Source of the DNA: Synechococcus sp. WH 8109
GTDB lineage: Bacteria > Cyanobacteriota > Cyanobacteriia > PCC-6307 > Cyanobiaceae
Reading direction: 5' to 3'
Assembly (NCBI RefSeq): GCF_000161795.2
Contig: NZ_CP006882.1
Span: 1,612,001-1,676,000, forward strand
DNA length: 64,000 nucleotides
Positions 14,801 through 21,869 of the stretch are shown piece by piece. How positions within the stretch are numbered: the first letter of the stretch is position 1; every line of letters begins with the position of its first letter. The translations under genes were made by a program, and so were the position numbers. The notes beneath the pieces were generated by a model, which did not search any database, was not told the DNA's origin, and saw only the letters and a program-made list of their open reading frames with translations.

Positions 14801-15241
14801 GGCTTCAACACCTCCATGGCCTCCGGCGCCAAGAAAGCGGCGGATGCCACCGGGGTGGATGTGCGCGACTACGACGTGATCTACAAGCTGCTGGAAGACA
14901 TCCAGTTGGCGATGGAAGGCCTGCTGGAGCCGGAACTGGTTGAAGAAGCCCTGGGCGAAGCCGAGGTGCGCGCCGTCTTCACCATCGGCAAGAGCGCCGT
15001 TGCTGGCTGTTATGTCACCACCGGCAAGCTGCATCGCAACTGCCGGGTGCGGGTGCACCGCGGAAAACAGGTGGTCTACGAGGGCGACCTCGACTCCCTG
15101 CGTCGCAACAAGGACGACGTCAAGGAAGTGGCCACGGGCTTCGAATGCGGTGTCGGCACCGATCGGTTCGCCAACTGGGAAGAAGGCGATCGCATTGAAG
15201 CCTTCAAGATGGTCACCCAACGCCGCAAACTCACCACCTGA
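11888..15241 (+). CDS. infB: Translation initiation factor IF-2
   Basis: 1117-residue IF-2, the GTPase that places initiator tRNA on the ribosome. Residues 1-50 form the IF2 N-domain ([19 protein letters not shown]). Residues ~55-430 are a very long low-complexity stretch of Ala/Lys/Pro, then Arg/Pro/Gly. The GTPase core begins near 615: G1 [11 protein letters not shown]3 DTPGHEAF, G4 NKID. The C-terminal beta-barrel/C2 region contains [20 protein letters not shown] start; last gene of the rimP-nusA-ylxR-infB set. Confidence 0.98.
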   Translation: MTSSGKVRIYELSKDLGLENKDVLDAAEKLSIAAKSHSSSISDTEAGKIRSLLGKGGNGVKPAAAAPAKPAPGKAILSVKKAAPAAPSKPAPAVSKPVAKPVAAKPVVAKPVAAAKPQAAPKPPAAATPKPVITKPAAAPVKSSAAPARPAAPQKTPAAPARPTAAKPVPRPAAAKPQVVSKPSAGKPELVSKPKSAAKPTAPTPRPTPARPAPRPAGAGSPARPAPGQGQPKPQIIRAGAPSRPGAPTRAGAPTKPGAPSRPTPRPELVGKPVPRRPAGTGVPQRQGGPSRPGSPTRQGRPGMPPRSGNTLELVGKPIRRDGSSTGSGRPGAPTRPGAPGRPGMPAGMRKPVAPGELMQLQKPVGRPAAPAPRRPDAPTKTGGGAGTATPPVARPNAPSAPRRPSFRPGGPGGQRRPGRPDWDDSARLDALRSRSPQKQRQKVHIIGENDDSLAAQTGGFAGEQENMVLSASLARPAKPKSQQRTAPKPVAAMRKRKKETARQRQRRRAMELRAAREAKQVRPEMIVVPEDNLTGQELADMLSVESSEIIKSLFFKGIIATVTQTLDMPTIEAVADEFGVPVLQDDVEEAAKKTVEMIEEADKAHLIRRPPVVTVMGHVDHGKTSLLDAIRQARVAAGEAGGITQHIGAYQVEIEHNNEQRKLTFLDTPGHEAFTAMRARGTKVTDVAVLVVAADDGVRPQTLEAISHARAAEVPIVVAINKIDKEGSSPERVKQELSEQNLLAEDWGGDVVMVPVSAIKGENIDKLLEMLLLVTEVEDLQANPDRLARGTVIEAHLDKAKGPVATLLVQNGTLKTGDVVAAGPVLGKVRAMVDDNRQRLKEAGPSFAVEALGFSEVPTAGDEFEVYPDEKSARAVVGDRASDARATRLAQQMASRRVSLTAMSGQANDGELKELNLILKADVQGSVEAILGSLEQLPKDEVQVRVLLSAPGEITETDVDLAAASGAVIVGFNTSMASGAKKAADATGVDVRDYDVIYKLLEDIQLAMEGLLEPELVEEALGEAEVRAVFTIGKSAVAGCYVTTGKLHRNCRVRVHRGKQVVYEGDLDSLRRNKDDVKEVATGFECGVGTDRFANWEEGDRIEAFKMVTQRRKLTT

Positions 15242-15255
15242 CCCCGCAAGCGATC

Positions 15256-16560
15256 GTGCAGCCCCGCAGCGAGCCCCTGCTCTGGCTTCAGTGCCTGGCC
15301 CTTGGAGCCATCCCCCTGGAGCTGCTGCTGATCCGCCTGGTTCTGGCCGGCGCGGATCCGGGTCCTGTTCCCGGTGTGGAGCGATTTCTGATTTGGGGGG
15401 TGGGGGTCCTGGCCCCAGCTGTTGCGTTGTGGCGACGGCCAGCCGACTGGGGCTCACTGCTGTTGGTGCGTCAGCCGCTGGCCAGCCGCAACAGCGATCA
15501 ACTCCGCATCAGTGCCTCGCACGGCGGCTTGAGCAGCCGCGCCGCTGTGGTGATCGCCGCAGTCATCCTGCTGCCCGTGCTCTGGTGGATGGACGATTCA
15601 GCGGTGCTGGCAAGTGAATTTTCCCCGGTTTCGGGACAATCCCGTCTGGTCACCTTGTTGCTGGTCAGCCCATTGCTGGCCTTGATGGTCTGGCAGGTGC
15701 AGCAGCTGATTCAAGCCGCAGCGCTGTTGCTTGGATCACCAGCAACAGTTGCCCCTGGCGATTCGGCTTTTCGTTCTGATGCTGTGGCAACGCAACGCAC
15801 CAGCCTTGGCCTGCAGTTGCTCAACCTCCACGCCCTTGAGTGGCCGGAACCTGCAGTGGAGCCGATCAAGCGAGAGCAGGACAAGGTCATCGGGGTGGAA
15901 GACACCGAGTTGGAGACGGACGACAGCACTGATCAAGCCAATACTGAAAATGAAGCACCCGACGATGAGAGTTCAGCCGTCCATCCGATGACGGCTGCAG
16001 TGTCTGACGTGGCTGGTCCCGAAACCACTCCTAAGCCCGTCGTTGCCGAGGCTCAAGCTGAAGACATTGATCCAACAGGTGATCAGGACGCCGATGAGGC
16101 CATCAGCCTGGAAGACACCACGCCGGAACCGGACGACAGCACTGAAGACGTCAGCGCCGCCGACATGAGCTCTGACAACGAAGAGCCAGAAAACCAAGAG
16201 CGAGACGACGAAAGTTCAGTCATCAACACTGAGACGACTGAAGAACCTGATGAGGCAGAGCCCGAAGCGCTGGAACCCGTCGACGCAGAGGATCAAGACG
16301 ACATGTCTGAAGACGACGACTCTGAAGACATCCGTGCGGTTGACTCCGACGAATCAAGCGTCGCTGCTGCTGTCCCTGTTGCGGTCGAACCAGAGCAGTC
16401 CGGAGAAGAGCAGGAGAGCACCCCCCTGAATGCCGAAGTCAGCCAGATCGACAGTGTCGCCGGCGGAGACACGGAAAGCCATCGTGAACAGGCCGAGTCC
16501 AGCGGAGGCAAAGAGAGCAAACCAGACGAGCCGTCTGAGCCCACGCCAGGGGGTCTGTGA
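15256..16560 (+). CDS. Membrane protein with long acidic repeat tail
   Basis: 434 residues in two parts. Residues 1-~165 contain about four hydrophobic segments (LALGAIPLELLLIRLVLAG; LIWGVGVLAPAVALW; VVIAAVILLPVLWW; LVTLLLVSPLLALMVW), so this part is probably membrane-embedded. The remainder is an Asp/Glu/Ser/Thr-rich, presumably disordered tail with an imperfect duplication of about 80 residues (blocks built on EDTxxxxDDST and DDESS). GTG start 14 nt after infB, possibly co-transcribed. The last 207 bp are antisense to a DUF3493 gene. I do not recognise a functional family; similar low-complexity proteins occur after infB in related strains, as far as I recall. Confidence 0.7.
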   Translation: MQPRSEPLLWLQCLALGAIPLELLLIRLVLAGADPGPVPGVERFLIWGVGVLAPAVALWRRPADWGSLLLVRQPLASRNSDQLRISASHGGLSSRAAVVIAAVILLPVLWWMDDSAVLASEFSPVSGQSRLVTLLLVSPLLALMVWQVQQLIQAAALLLGSPATVAPGDSAFRSDAVATQRTSLGLQLLNLHALEWPEPAVEPIKREQDKVIGVEDTELETDDSTDQANTENEAPDDESSAVHPMTAAVSDVAGPETTPKPVVAEAQAEDIDPTGDQDADEAISLEDTTPEPDDSTEDVSAADMSSDNEEPENQERDDESSVINTETTEEPDEAEPEALEPVDAEDQDDMSEDDDSEDIRAVDSDESSVAAAVPVAVEPEQSGEEQESTPLNAEVSQIDSVAGGDTESHREQAESSGGKESKPDEPSEPTPGGL

Positions 16561-16626
16561 TTCCTTGAGCAACCGTTCCCGCAGGGCGGGATCCAGGCCA
16601 GATTTGGGACGGGGATTATCGGGCAA
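16354..16626 (-). CDS. DUF3493 / LPA1-Rep27-like small membrane protein
   Basis: 90-residue protein with the conserved opening of DUF3493 (LRERLLKESQTPWRGLRRLV), two hydrophobic stretches (WFALFASAGLGLFTMAF and LADFGIQGGALLLFSGLLW) and a short polar tail. The Pfam family is named for LPA1/Rep27, plastid factors in photosystem II assembly, so a thylakoid role is possible but not shown. The start is a TTG at 16626 (PDNPRPKSG follows). The gene overlaps the 3' end of the plus-strand acidic-tail gene by 207 bp, tail to tail. Confidence 0.8.
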   Translation of the reverse strand: MPDNPRPKSGLDPALRERLLKESQTPWRGLRRLVWFALFASAGLGLFTMAFRVSAGDTVDLADFGIQGGALLLFSGLLWFDRNRDSSSDA

Positions 16627-16667
16627 ACGTCCAAGTTGGATTCAGAGCAAATGTTAAATTGCCCATG

Positions 16668-16742
<75 letters not shown>

Positions 16743-16785
16743 TTTTAAGCAGTGGTGCATTGAATCAGCCTGATTCAATGCATGT

Positions 16786-16986
16786 CTAGTTAACACATAG
16801 TCGCTTCAATCCCGAAAACGAGCAGAGATCGTTTCCGCTTTTGGTACTGCCACGAAGAAGATCGTCCCAGGGAACAATCCAGTGCTCTGGATTCACATCA
16901 GCCAACACGTCAGCCGCCTCAGGATTCTGAAGCACCAGGATCCTTCGCGACCGCAGTTTGAGCTGGCGCCTTAACCAGGGCGTCAT
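16786..16986 (-). CDS. Small hypothetical protein, 66 aa
   Basis: Basic 66-residue reading frame starting MTPWLRRQLKLRSRRILVLQ, with NPEAADVLADVNPEHWIVPW in the middle and no membrane segment. It lies 9 bp after the stop of the solute-binding-like gene on the same strand, which favours co-expression. No family is recognised; the assignment rests on position and plausible composition, so it may be spurious. Confidence 0.45.
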   Translation of the reverse strand: MTPWLRRQLKLRSRRILVLQNPEAADVLADVNPEHWIVPWDDLLRGSTKSGNDLCSFSGLKRLCVN

Positions 16987-16995
16987 GATCGCTTC

Positions 16996-17823
16996 TTAAA
17001 CAAGGCGCTGGTACGAGCCATCGGCAATCACCCGTACAAAACCGGTATGGATCGCGGCTGCCAGCTCGGCGTTCTCTGGAGCCACATAGAAAAAACCTAC
17101 AAAGGGATAAACAATCAACAGATGGGGATCCAGCAGCATCTGCGGGTATAACGACGTCACCACGGAATCCTCCGCTTCAAGTTCCGCCACACTGCGGGGA
17201 AACAACTGCACCCGGTTGTCATTCACCAAGCGCAGCCATTTTTCCGACCGGGCGGTGTAGGTGCGCAATCCAGCACGATCGAAAATTTCAACATCGCTCC
17301 AGCCCAGTCCTTGCACCAAAACGATGCGTTGGAGGTCCTGAAGGCTGCGGATCGTTTGCAGTTCGGCTAGCGATGCCTGATTGGTCCATCCCGCCCGCAG
17401 CCCGAGGATTCCACCCGTCACCAGAATGGGCACCGCCCGGAGACGACGGTTGAACTCAGGGCCGGCACCGTAAACACCAACCAAGAGTCGCAGGGGGTGC
17501 CGCCGACCTGCCTTCTGCCCTTCCGCGAGCGCTGCAATCGCCTCATCCTGCGGCTGAACTGCAGCGCTGAAACACAGGGCAAACGGTGTGCCGCTGCGCT
17601 CCAGCACAAGCTTCAGCAGGCGAAAGCGAAAGTCGTTTTGATCCTGACCGAGGCGGCGATCCAACACCACGGGAAGCGTGCCTTGCGGCAGTTCTGCAAC
17701 TTCATCGGCAGTGAGAACGTATCGATCGGGCAACAGCTGACAGCGTTCCGACAACCGGGGCTGAATCAACAGGACTCCCAGAACCAGGAGGAACAGCATC
17801 AATAACGATGTCACCAGAGCCAT
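16996..17823 (-). CDS. Periplasmic solute-binding-like protein
   Basis: About 275 residues from the ATG at 17823. An N-terminal hydrophobic stretch (TSLLMLFLLVLGVLLIQ) looks like a signal anchor. The body resembles SBP_bac_3-type binding proteins: TLPVVLDRRLGQDQNDFRFR, GILGLRAGWTNQASLAEL, SLQDLQRIVLVQGLGWSDVE, then HLLIVYPFVGFFYVAPENAE with a C-terminal helical end typical of these folds. No permease or ATPase gene is adjacent, so it may sense or bind rather than transport. The frame is open further upstream, but that extension is antisense to the sdhB remnant and not protein-like. Ligand unknown. Confidence 0.72.
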   Translation of the reverse strand: MALVTSLLMLFLLVLGVLLIQPRLSERCQLLPDRYVLTADEVAELPQGTLPVVLDRRLGQDQNDFRFRLLKLVLERSGTPFALCFSAAVQPQDEAIAALAEGQKAGRRHPLRLLVGVYGAGPEFNRRLRAVPILVTGGILGLRAGWTNQASLAELQTIRSLQDLQRIVLVQGLGWSDVEIFDRAGLRTYTARSEKWLRLVNDNRVQLFPRSVAELEAEDSVVTSLYPQMLLDPHLLIVYPFVGFFYVAPENAELAAAIHTGFVRVIADGSYQRLV

Positions 17824-18180
17824 CAGCTGGAGAACGTCTCCCCCGACCTCTCCCTGCTGGAGGCCCTCGATCAGCTCAACGAACAACTGATCAGCACCGG
17901 AGAACGGCCTGTGAGCTTCGAGCACGACTGCCGCGAAGGCATCTGCGGCAGCTGCGGCTTCCTGGTGAACGGCCAGGCCCCCGATGGCAACGCCCTGCCC
18001 ATGGGCCGGGAGCAGGCCACCAGCGCCTTCAGCACGGCAACCTGCATCGGTTGTGGCGCCTGCGTCGCCAGTTGCCGCAATGCCTCGGCAGCTGCAGTAG
18101 CGACCTCGAATGCAAGGGTCTGTCCCCAAGGATTTCCGCAGACTGGATCAGCTGGATGCACCGGGAACGGAGAAGCTGAC
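17821..18180 (+). pseudogene. Remnant of succinate dehydrogenase iron-sulfur subunit
   Basis: The frame reads DLSLLEALDQLNEQLI, then VSFEHDCREGICGSCGFLVN (the SdhB/FrdB [2Fe-2S] motif). It jumps directly to APDGNALPMGREQ and TATCIGCGACVASCRNASA (a [4Fe-4S] motif). In intact SdhB about 60-80 residues separate these motifs, so an internal deletion is evident. The N-terminus is missing: it abuts the start codon of the divergent solute-binding-like gene, with an in-frame stop at 17803. After 18090 the homology fades and later cluster cysteines are not found. A short protein could still be made, but it could not hold all three clusters. Confidence 0.8.
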
Positions 18181-18292
18181 TGGGCAAAAACACCACAATC
18201 GCTGCTGCACCAGCCCAGAGATCATCAGAAACCTTTTGCCAATAACCAACAACAAATAACTACTGTTTTAAGGATTGACTCAAGCCAGCAGC

Positions 18293-19072
18293 ATGCAAGC
18301 CAACCCCCAGCCGGAGCAGATCACCAAAACCGTGGTGGGCGTAACCACGGTCTTCATTGGAGGCATTGCTCTGCTCTCCAGTGTGTTTGTTGTTCCCGCC
18401 GGTGAAGTTGGCGTGGTAACCACCCTTGGAAAAGTCTCCAACACCCCAAGAGAGCCGGGATTGAACCTCAAACTTCCGTTCATTCAGTCGACCCATCATT
18501 TCAGCGTCAGAACACAGGTCATCCCCGAAAAATTTTCAACACTCACCAAAGACCTGCAGGTGATCGAAGCCACAGCAACGGTGAAATATGCGGTCAAGCC
18601 TGGAGAAGCACCCAGGATCTACAGCACGATTGCCACCGATGACTCTGCGATTTACGCCAGGGTGATTCAGCCATCACTGCTGAAATCACTGAAATCGGTG
18701 TTCTCGAAGTATGAACTCGACACCATCGCCACCGACTGGAACAACATTTCCACCCTTGTGCAGGAAAGCGTCTCCAATGAGCTGAGCAAATTCGACTATG
18801 TGGCTGTCAAAGGCCTGGACATCACGGGCCTCAAGATTGCTGAGGAATACCGAGCGGCCATCGAGCAGAAGCAGATCGCGCAACAGCAGCTTCTGCGCGC
18901 CAAAACAGAGGTTCAGATCGCCGAGCAGGAGGCCCTGAAGTTTCAGACCTTGACCCGATCGCTCAATGACAGCGTTCTCTACAAGCTGTTCCTCGACAAG
19001 TGGGACGGAAAAACGAAGGTGGTTCCGCCCATTCGTGGGGGCAGCACGCCGCCGGTGATCGTTGGCCGATAA
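18293..19072 (+). CDS. SPFH/Band 7 (prohibitin-like) membrane protein
   Basis: About 259 residues. An N-terminal membrane anchor (TTVFIGGIALLSSVFVV) leads directly into a Band 7 domain: VPAGEVGVVTTLGKV, PREPGLNLKLPFIQS, SVRTQVIPEKFSTLTKDLQV. A coiled-coil-prone region (AAIEQKQIAQQQLLRAKTEV) follows, and the C-terminus is short. Prohibitin-like proteins form membrane ring assemblies. ATG at 18293 is preferred; a TTG at 18275 is in frame. Base composition is slightly more AT-rich than neighbours upstream. Confidence 0.9.
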   Translation: MQANPQPEQITKTVVGVTTVFIGGIALLSSVFVVPAGEVGVVTTLGKVSNTPREPGLNLKLPFIQSTHHFSVRTQVIPEKFSTLTKDLQVIEATATVKYAVKPGEAPRIYSTIATDDSAIYARVIQPSLLKSLKSVFSKYELDTIATDWNNISTLVQESVSNELSKFDYVAVKGLDITGLKIAEEYRAAIEQKQIAQQQLLRAKTEVQIAEQEALKFQTLTRSLNDSVLYKLFLDKWDGKTKVVPPIRGGSTPPVIVGR

Positions 19073-19081
19073 CGGGATGCG

Positions 19082-19354
19082 TCAGAACCCAGCGCAGCAG
19101 CGGGTCGCCGCCTGCAGGTCAGCAATGGCCTCGGCGCCACGGCCCGCCCGTAGCTGCTGCATCACCAGATCCGCCTGAACCCCCAACAGCAGGGTCTGGC
19201 AGGGATAGGCACTGCGGGCTGACGCCTGTTGCTGCAGGACCTCCGCCTCGATCAAGGCTTGTTCACAGAGCTGAGGCTGACGGCTCTCAAAACAGCGCCT
19301 GGCTCGGGCCTGAAAGGCTGCCAAGGGCGACGCACGCACCACAGGCCCCCCCAT
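19082..19354 (-). CDS. Small hypothetical exported(?) protein
   Basis: 90 residues from the ATG at 19354, cysteine-containing and helical (AAFQARARRCFESRQPQLCE, EAEVLQQQASARSAYPCQ). The codons just upstream read ALLARSVTVLLLLAM in frame, an apparent signal-peptide core, but contain no ATG, GTG or TTG before a stop. Either a CTG start is used or the true start has been lost. Convergent with the SPFH gene, 9 bp apart. No family recognised. Confidence 0.5.
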   Translation of the reverse strand: MGGPVVRASPLAAFQARARRCFESRQPQLCEQALIEAEVLQQQASARSAYPCQTLLLGVQADLVMQQLRAGRGAEAIADLQAATRCCAGF

Positions 19355-19449
19355 GGCGAGCAGCAGCAGGACTGTGACGGAGCGCGCGAGCAGGGCTCAG
19401 GGGGGCGATTTGCTGAGATGATGCCTCAACTTCGACCCATCGCCCCGCC

Positions 19450-19569
19450 GTGTACACCGACTGGACCGCCATTGCCCTGCTGCTGTTCACCGCGGTGCCG
19501 TTGTTGATCGTTGTGGCGACGGCCACCTACTTCGTGATCCAGAACGATCAGAAGACTCCCCTGGACTGA
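19450..19569 (+). CDS. 39-aa single-membrane-span protein
   Basis: A 39-residue frame from GTG at 19450 to the TGA at 19569. It has a short polar start (YTDWTA), one hydrophobic span (IALLLFTAVPLLIVVATATY) and a polar end (FVIQNDQKTPLD). The layout is that of tiny thylakoid subunits such as PsbX or NdhP, but I cannot match it to a named one. A start 3 bp before or after the chosen one is not available. It ends 3 bp before the convergent zinc-finger gene. Confidence 0.6.
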   Translation: MYTDWTAIALLLFTAVPLLIVVATATYFVIQNDQKTPLD

Positions 19570-19572
19570 GGA

Positions 19573-19761
19573 TCAAGCCAGGGGCCTGGTGGGACAGCTG
19601 AGTTTGGCCAGACCTGGGTTGGTGATTGGCTGGTGGTTCAACGGTGCCGACTGGACTGCTGAACTGATCTGACCGGTCCCCAGACAGACGATGCAAGTGC
19701 GGAAGCGGTCCCCCGACACCCGCTGCATTCCACTGCCACCACAGACGGTGCACGTGCACAT
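19573..19761 (-). CDS. DnaJ-type zinc-finger mini-protein
   Basis: 62 residues with two CxxCxGxG-like units: CTVCGGSG near the start and CIVCLGTGQ about 20 residues later, i.e. half of the DnaJ central zinc-binding domain without a J-domain. The second half is polar and unstructured-looking (SAPLNHQPITNPGLAKLSCP). Cyanobacteria and plastids have several such stand-alone proteins, some acting in photosystem or thiol-dependent assembly. The function here is unknown. Confidence 0.75.
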   Translation of the reverse strand: MCTCTVCGGSGMQRVSGDRFRTCIVCLGTGQISSAVQSAPLNHQPITNPGLAKLSCPTRPLA

Positions 19762-19827
19762 GATCCCAAGGATCAGACGATGGATTCAGTGTGGGGCGAA
19801 AACCCGGCGTTGATCCCGAAGTATTCC

Positions 19828-20709
19828 CTAAGAAATCACTGCATTGATCTCTTGCTCCGTCAAGTGTTCGAGCAACTCTGTTGCACTCAGACGCGCACCA
19901 GGATCCAGCAGCTGAAGACCTGAGGCCAAGCGACCAATCACCGCAGCCGCATCCAGCCCCACGGCTCGGAGCGATTCAAGGCCGGAACTGGCCTCACGTT
20001 TAGACAGTTTCTGGCCGCTGGCATCACAAAGCAGAGGCCCATGCCGGAACTCGGGTGGTGATTCACCCAGGGCCGCAAAGAAACTGCGCTGGGCTGGAAG
20101 GGCCTCGCGCAGATCAGCACCACGCACCACATCGGTGATACCGAAGCTGAGTTCGTCGATCACGGTGGCGAGCTGGTACGCGATGAAGCCATCGGCTCGC
20201 CGCAACACCACATCGCCACTGCCGTGGGGATCGTCATCGGCCACCCGCAGGCGCCAACTGGGGAGCCGCTGCTGCTGCCAGCCCCAGTGGTGCCCAGCCG
20301 TCCGGCAGAAGCCGGGATAGATCGAGTGATCGGCAAGCTGCCTTCGGGAGCAGCGACAGGCGAACAACCATCCGGATCGGCGTAACCACGACAACCAGGA
20401 GTAGTAAATGCCACGCCGTTCGCTCTGGAGCAGGACCGGCCCATCCCATTCGAGGCCCAGCCAGCGCAAATCGCTTTGGATAGCCTCGATGGCACCGGCG
20501 CGGTTACGCGGTGTATCGAGGTCATCGATGCGCAGCAACCAGGCCCCACCGGCCTGACGGGCCACCAACCACGAGAGTAGAGCCGTTTGCAGGTTGCCGA
20601 GGTGGAGCACCCCCGTGGGGGATGGGGCGAAACGGCCGCGGTAGCCACCGGCAGGAGCCAGGGCTCGACCCCGCTCCAGATGCTGCTGCAGATGCTCTGG
20701 AAGAGCCAT
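19828..20709 (-). CDS. gluQ: Glutamyl-Q tRNA(Asp) synthetase
   Basis: 293-residue paralogue of the glutamyl-tRNA synthetase catalytic core, lacking the anticodon-binding domain. It charges glutamate onto queuosine in tRNA-Asp. Seen: GRFAPSPTGVLHLGNLQTAL (HIGH-like), LLRIDDLDTPRNR, the zinc ligands in CRCSRRQL and YPGFCR, and QKLSKREAS (KMSKS-like). ATG at 20709; a TTG one codon earlier is possible. The U-tract of the upstream hup terminator abuts this start codon. Confidence 0.94.
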   Translation of the reverse strand: MALPEHLQQHLERGRALAPAGGYRGRFAPSPTGVLHLGNLQTALLSWLVARQAGGAWLLRIDDLDTPRNRAGAIEAIQSDLRWLGLEWDGPVLLQSERRGIYYSWLSWLRRSGWLFACRCSRRQLADHSIYPGFCRTAGHHWGWQQQRLPSWRLRVADDDPHGSGDVVLRRADGFIAYQLATVIDELSFGITDVVRGADLREALPAQRSFFAALGESPPEFRHGPLLCDASGQKLSKREASSGLESLRAVGLDAAAVIGRLASGLQLLDPGARLSATELLEHLTEQEINAVIS

Positions 20710-20710
20710 C

Positions 20711-20735
20711 AAAAAAGGCGACCCACTGGGCCGCC
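20711..20735 (-). terminator. Rho-independent terminator after the HU gene
   Basis: On the minus strand a GC hairpin (ggcggccca-gt-gggtcgcc, with one G-U pair) is followed by six T. It begins 24 bp after the HU stop. The T-run ends one base before the gluQ ATG, so readthrough would be required for gluQ expression from the HU promoter. Confidence 0.8.
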
Positions 20736-20759
20736 CGCAGAACGAAATTGAGGCGCTGA

Positions 20760-21035
20760 TCAGCCCTGAACGCGGTCCTTGAACATCTTGCCGGCGGTGA
20801 AGGCGGGAACGCGCTTGGCGGGAATAGCGATCTTTTCGCCGGTCTTGGGGTTCAGACCCTGACGGGCGGAACGCTCACGGGGTTCAAAGGAACCGAAACC
20901 GAGGATGGACACCTTCTTGCCTTCCACCACGGAGTCGATGATCGTGTCGATAGCGGCGTCGACAACCATGGAAACGTCGGTCTTGGTGAGCTCGGTGCGA
21001 GCAGCCACCAGATTCACCAGATCAGCTTTGTTCAT
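20760..21035 (-). CDS. DNA-binding protein HU
   Basis: 91-residue HU/IHF family histone-like protein that bends and compacts DNA. It starts MNKADLVNLVAARTELTKTD, has the HU signature GFGSFEPRERSARQGLNPKT across the beta-arm and ends KDRVQG. Length matches HU exactly. Strong terminator directly downstream, consistent with a highly expressed monocistronic gene. Confidence 0.97.
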   Translation of the reverse strand: MNKADLVNLVAARTELTKTDVSMVVDAAIDTIIDSVVEGKKVSILGFGSFEPRERSARQGLNPKTGEKIAIPAKRVPAFTAGKMFKDRVQG

Positions 21036-21168
21036 TGGTTAAAGAGAGTCGGGGGGCGGGAGACGGCTCAGATACGGCGTCGTGGGCTCGCCGCTGCCTT
21101 CCCCAAGCGGCCCAATCGTATGGAGAGCAACCGGTTGCTGCAAGCGAAAGGTGTTGTGCCGCAACGCT

Positions 21169-21828
21169 TTAGCAGTTGTCTGCAGAATCGCTCCAACCGC
21201 TGAAGGGCACAAGCCGCTCCCCACGCAAAGCACCAAGTGCAGCCCCAGAAAGCAGTTGGGGACTGGCATCTGAAGGAATCCAATCCCTGAGCCTGGCCAA
21301 GCTGTTCAGCTGTCTTGGCCAGTGGAATGTGCGGGCATGGCGCATCGGCGCGAGCTGACCCTGAGCCCATGGCGTCAGCAAACGCCCGCAGAACAACAGT
21401 TCATTTGGTGCCGGGGCGAACACCACACAGCTCCCCGGCGTCGGCCCCGGCGTCCACAACAGCCTCAAACCACTCACGGTGGTGTGTTCCTCGGCGAAGG
21501 TGTCCAACGGCTCCACATTTGGCAGGAGATAGGCCTCCTGTTCCTGCACCAGCACCGGCCATCCCAGGCGCTCCTGAACGCGACGAAGGCGCCCATGGCC
21601 TTCACGGCTGGTGAGCAGGATCCTCGGGCTGCGGGTTCCCGCCAGCTGGTGCAGAGCAGTGAGGCTGGCCTCCGTCAACGGCGGGCAGTCCACCAGCACG
21701 GGCTCGGGATCCAGATCCAGCCACCAGGAACTGCCCCCCTGGCTGTCGCGGTTGGGCGGAAACAACCAGAGGTCGTTACGCAGCTGCTGCGGCGGCCGGC
21801 CGGCCTCAAGTGTGGTGGTCATCGCCAT
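21169..21828 (-). CDS. Metallo-beta-lactamase-fold protein with degenerate active site
   Basis: About 219 residues from the ATG at 21828. MBL-fold landmarks are present: NDLWLFPPNRDSQGGSSWWL, EPVLVDCPPLTEASLTALH, ILLTSREGHGR, LLWTPGPTPGSCVVFAP and LLFCGRLLTPW. The HxHxDH metal motif normally found after the first strands is replaced by TSREGHG, so most zinc ligands are missing. The longer frame back to 21912 would overlap the divergent glgX start, so the inner ATG is preferred. Probably non-catalytic or altered in function. Confidence 0.75.
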   Translation of the reverse strand: MAMTTTLEAGRPPQQLRNDLWLFPPNRDSQGGSSWWLDLDPEPVLVDCPPLTEASLTALHQLAGTRSPRILLTSREGHGRLRRVQERLGWPVLVQEQEAYLLPNVEPLDTFAEEHTTVSGLRLLWTPGPTPGSCVVFAPAPNELLFCGRLLTPWAQGQLAPMRHARTFHWPRQLNSLARLRDWIPSDASPQLLSGAALGALRGERLVPFSGWSDSADNC

Positions 21829-21869
21829 TGGTTCAAAACAACGGACCAAACCACTAGTTTGAAGTCGAG

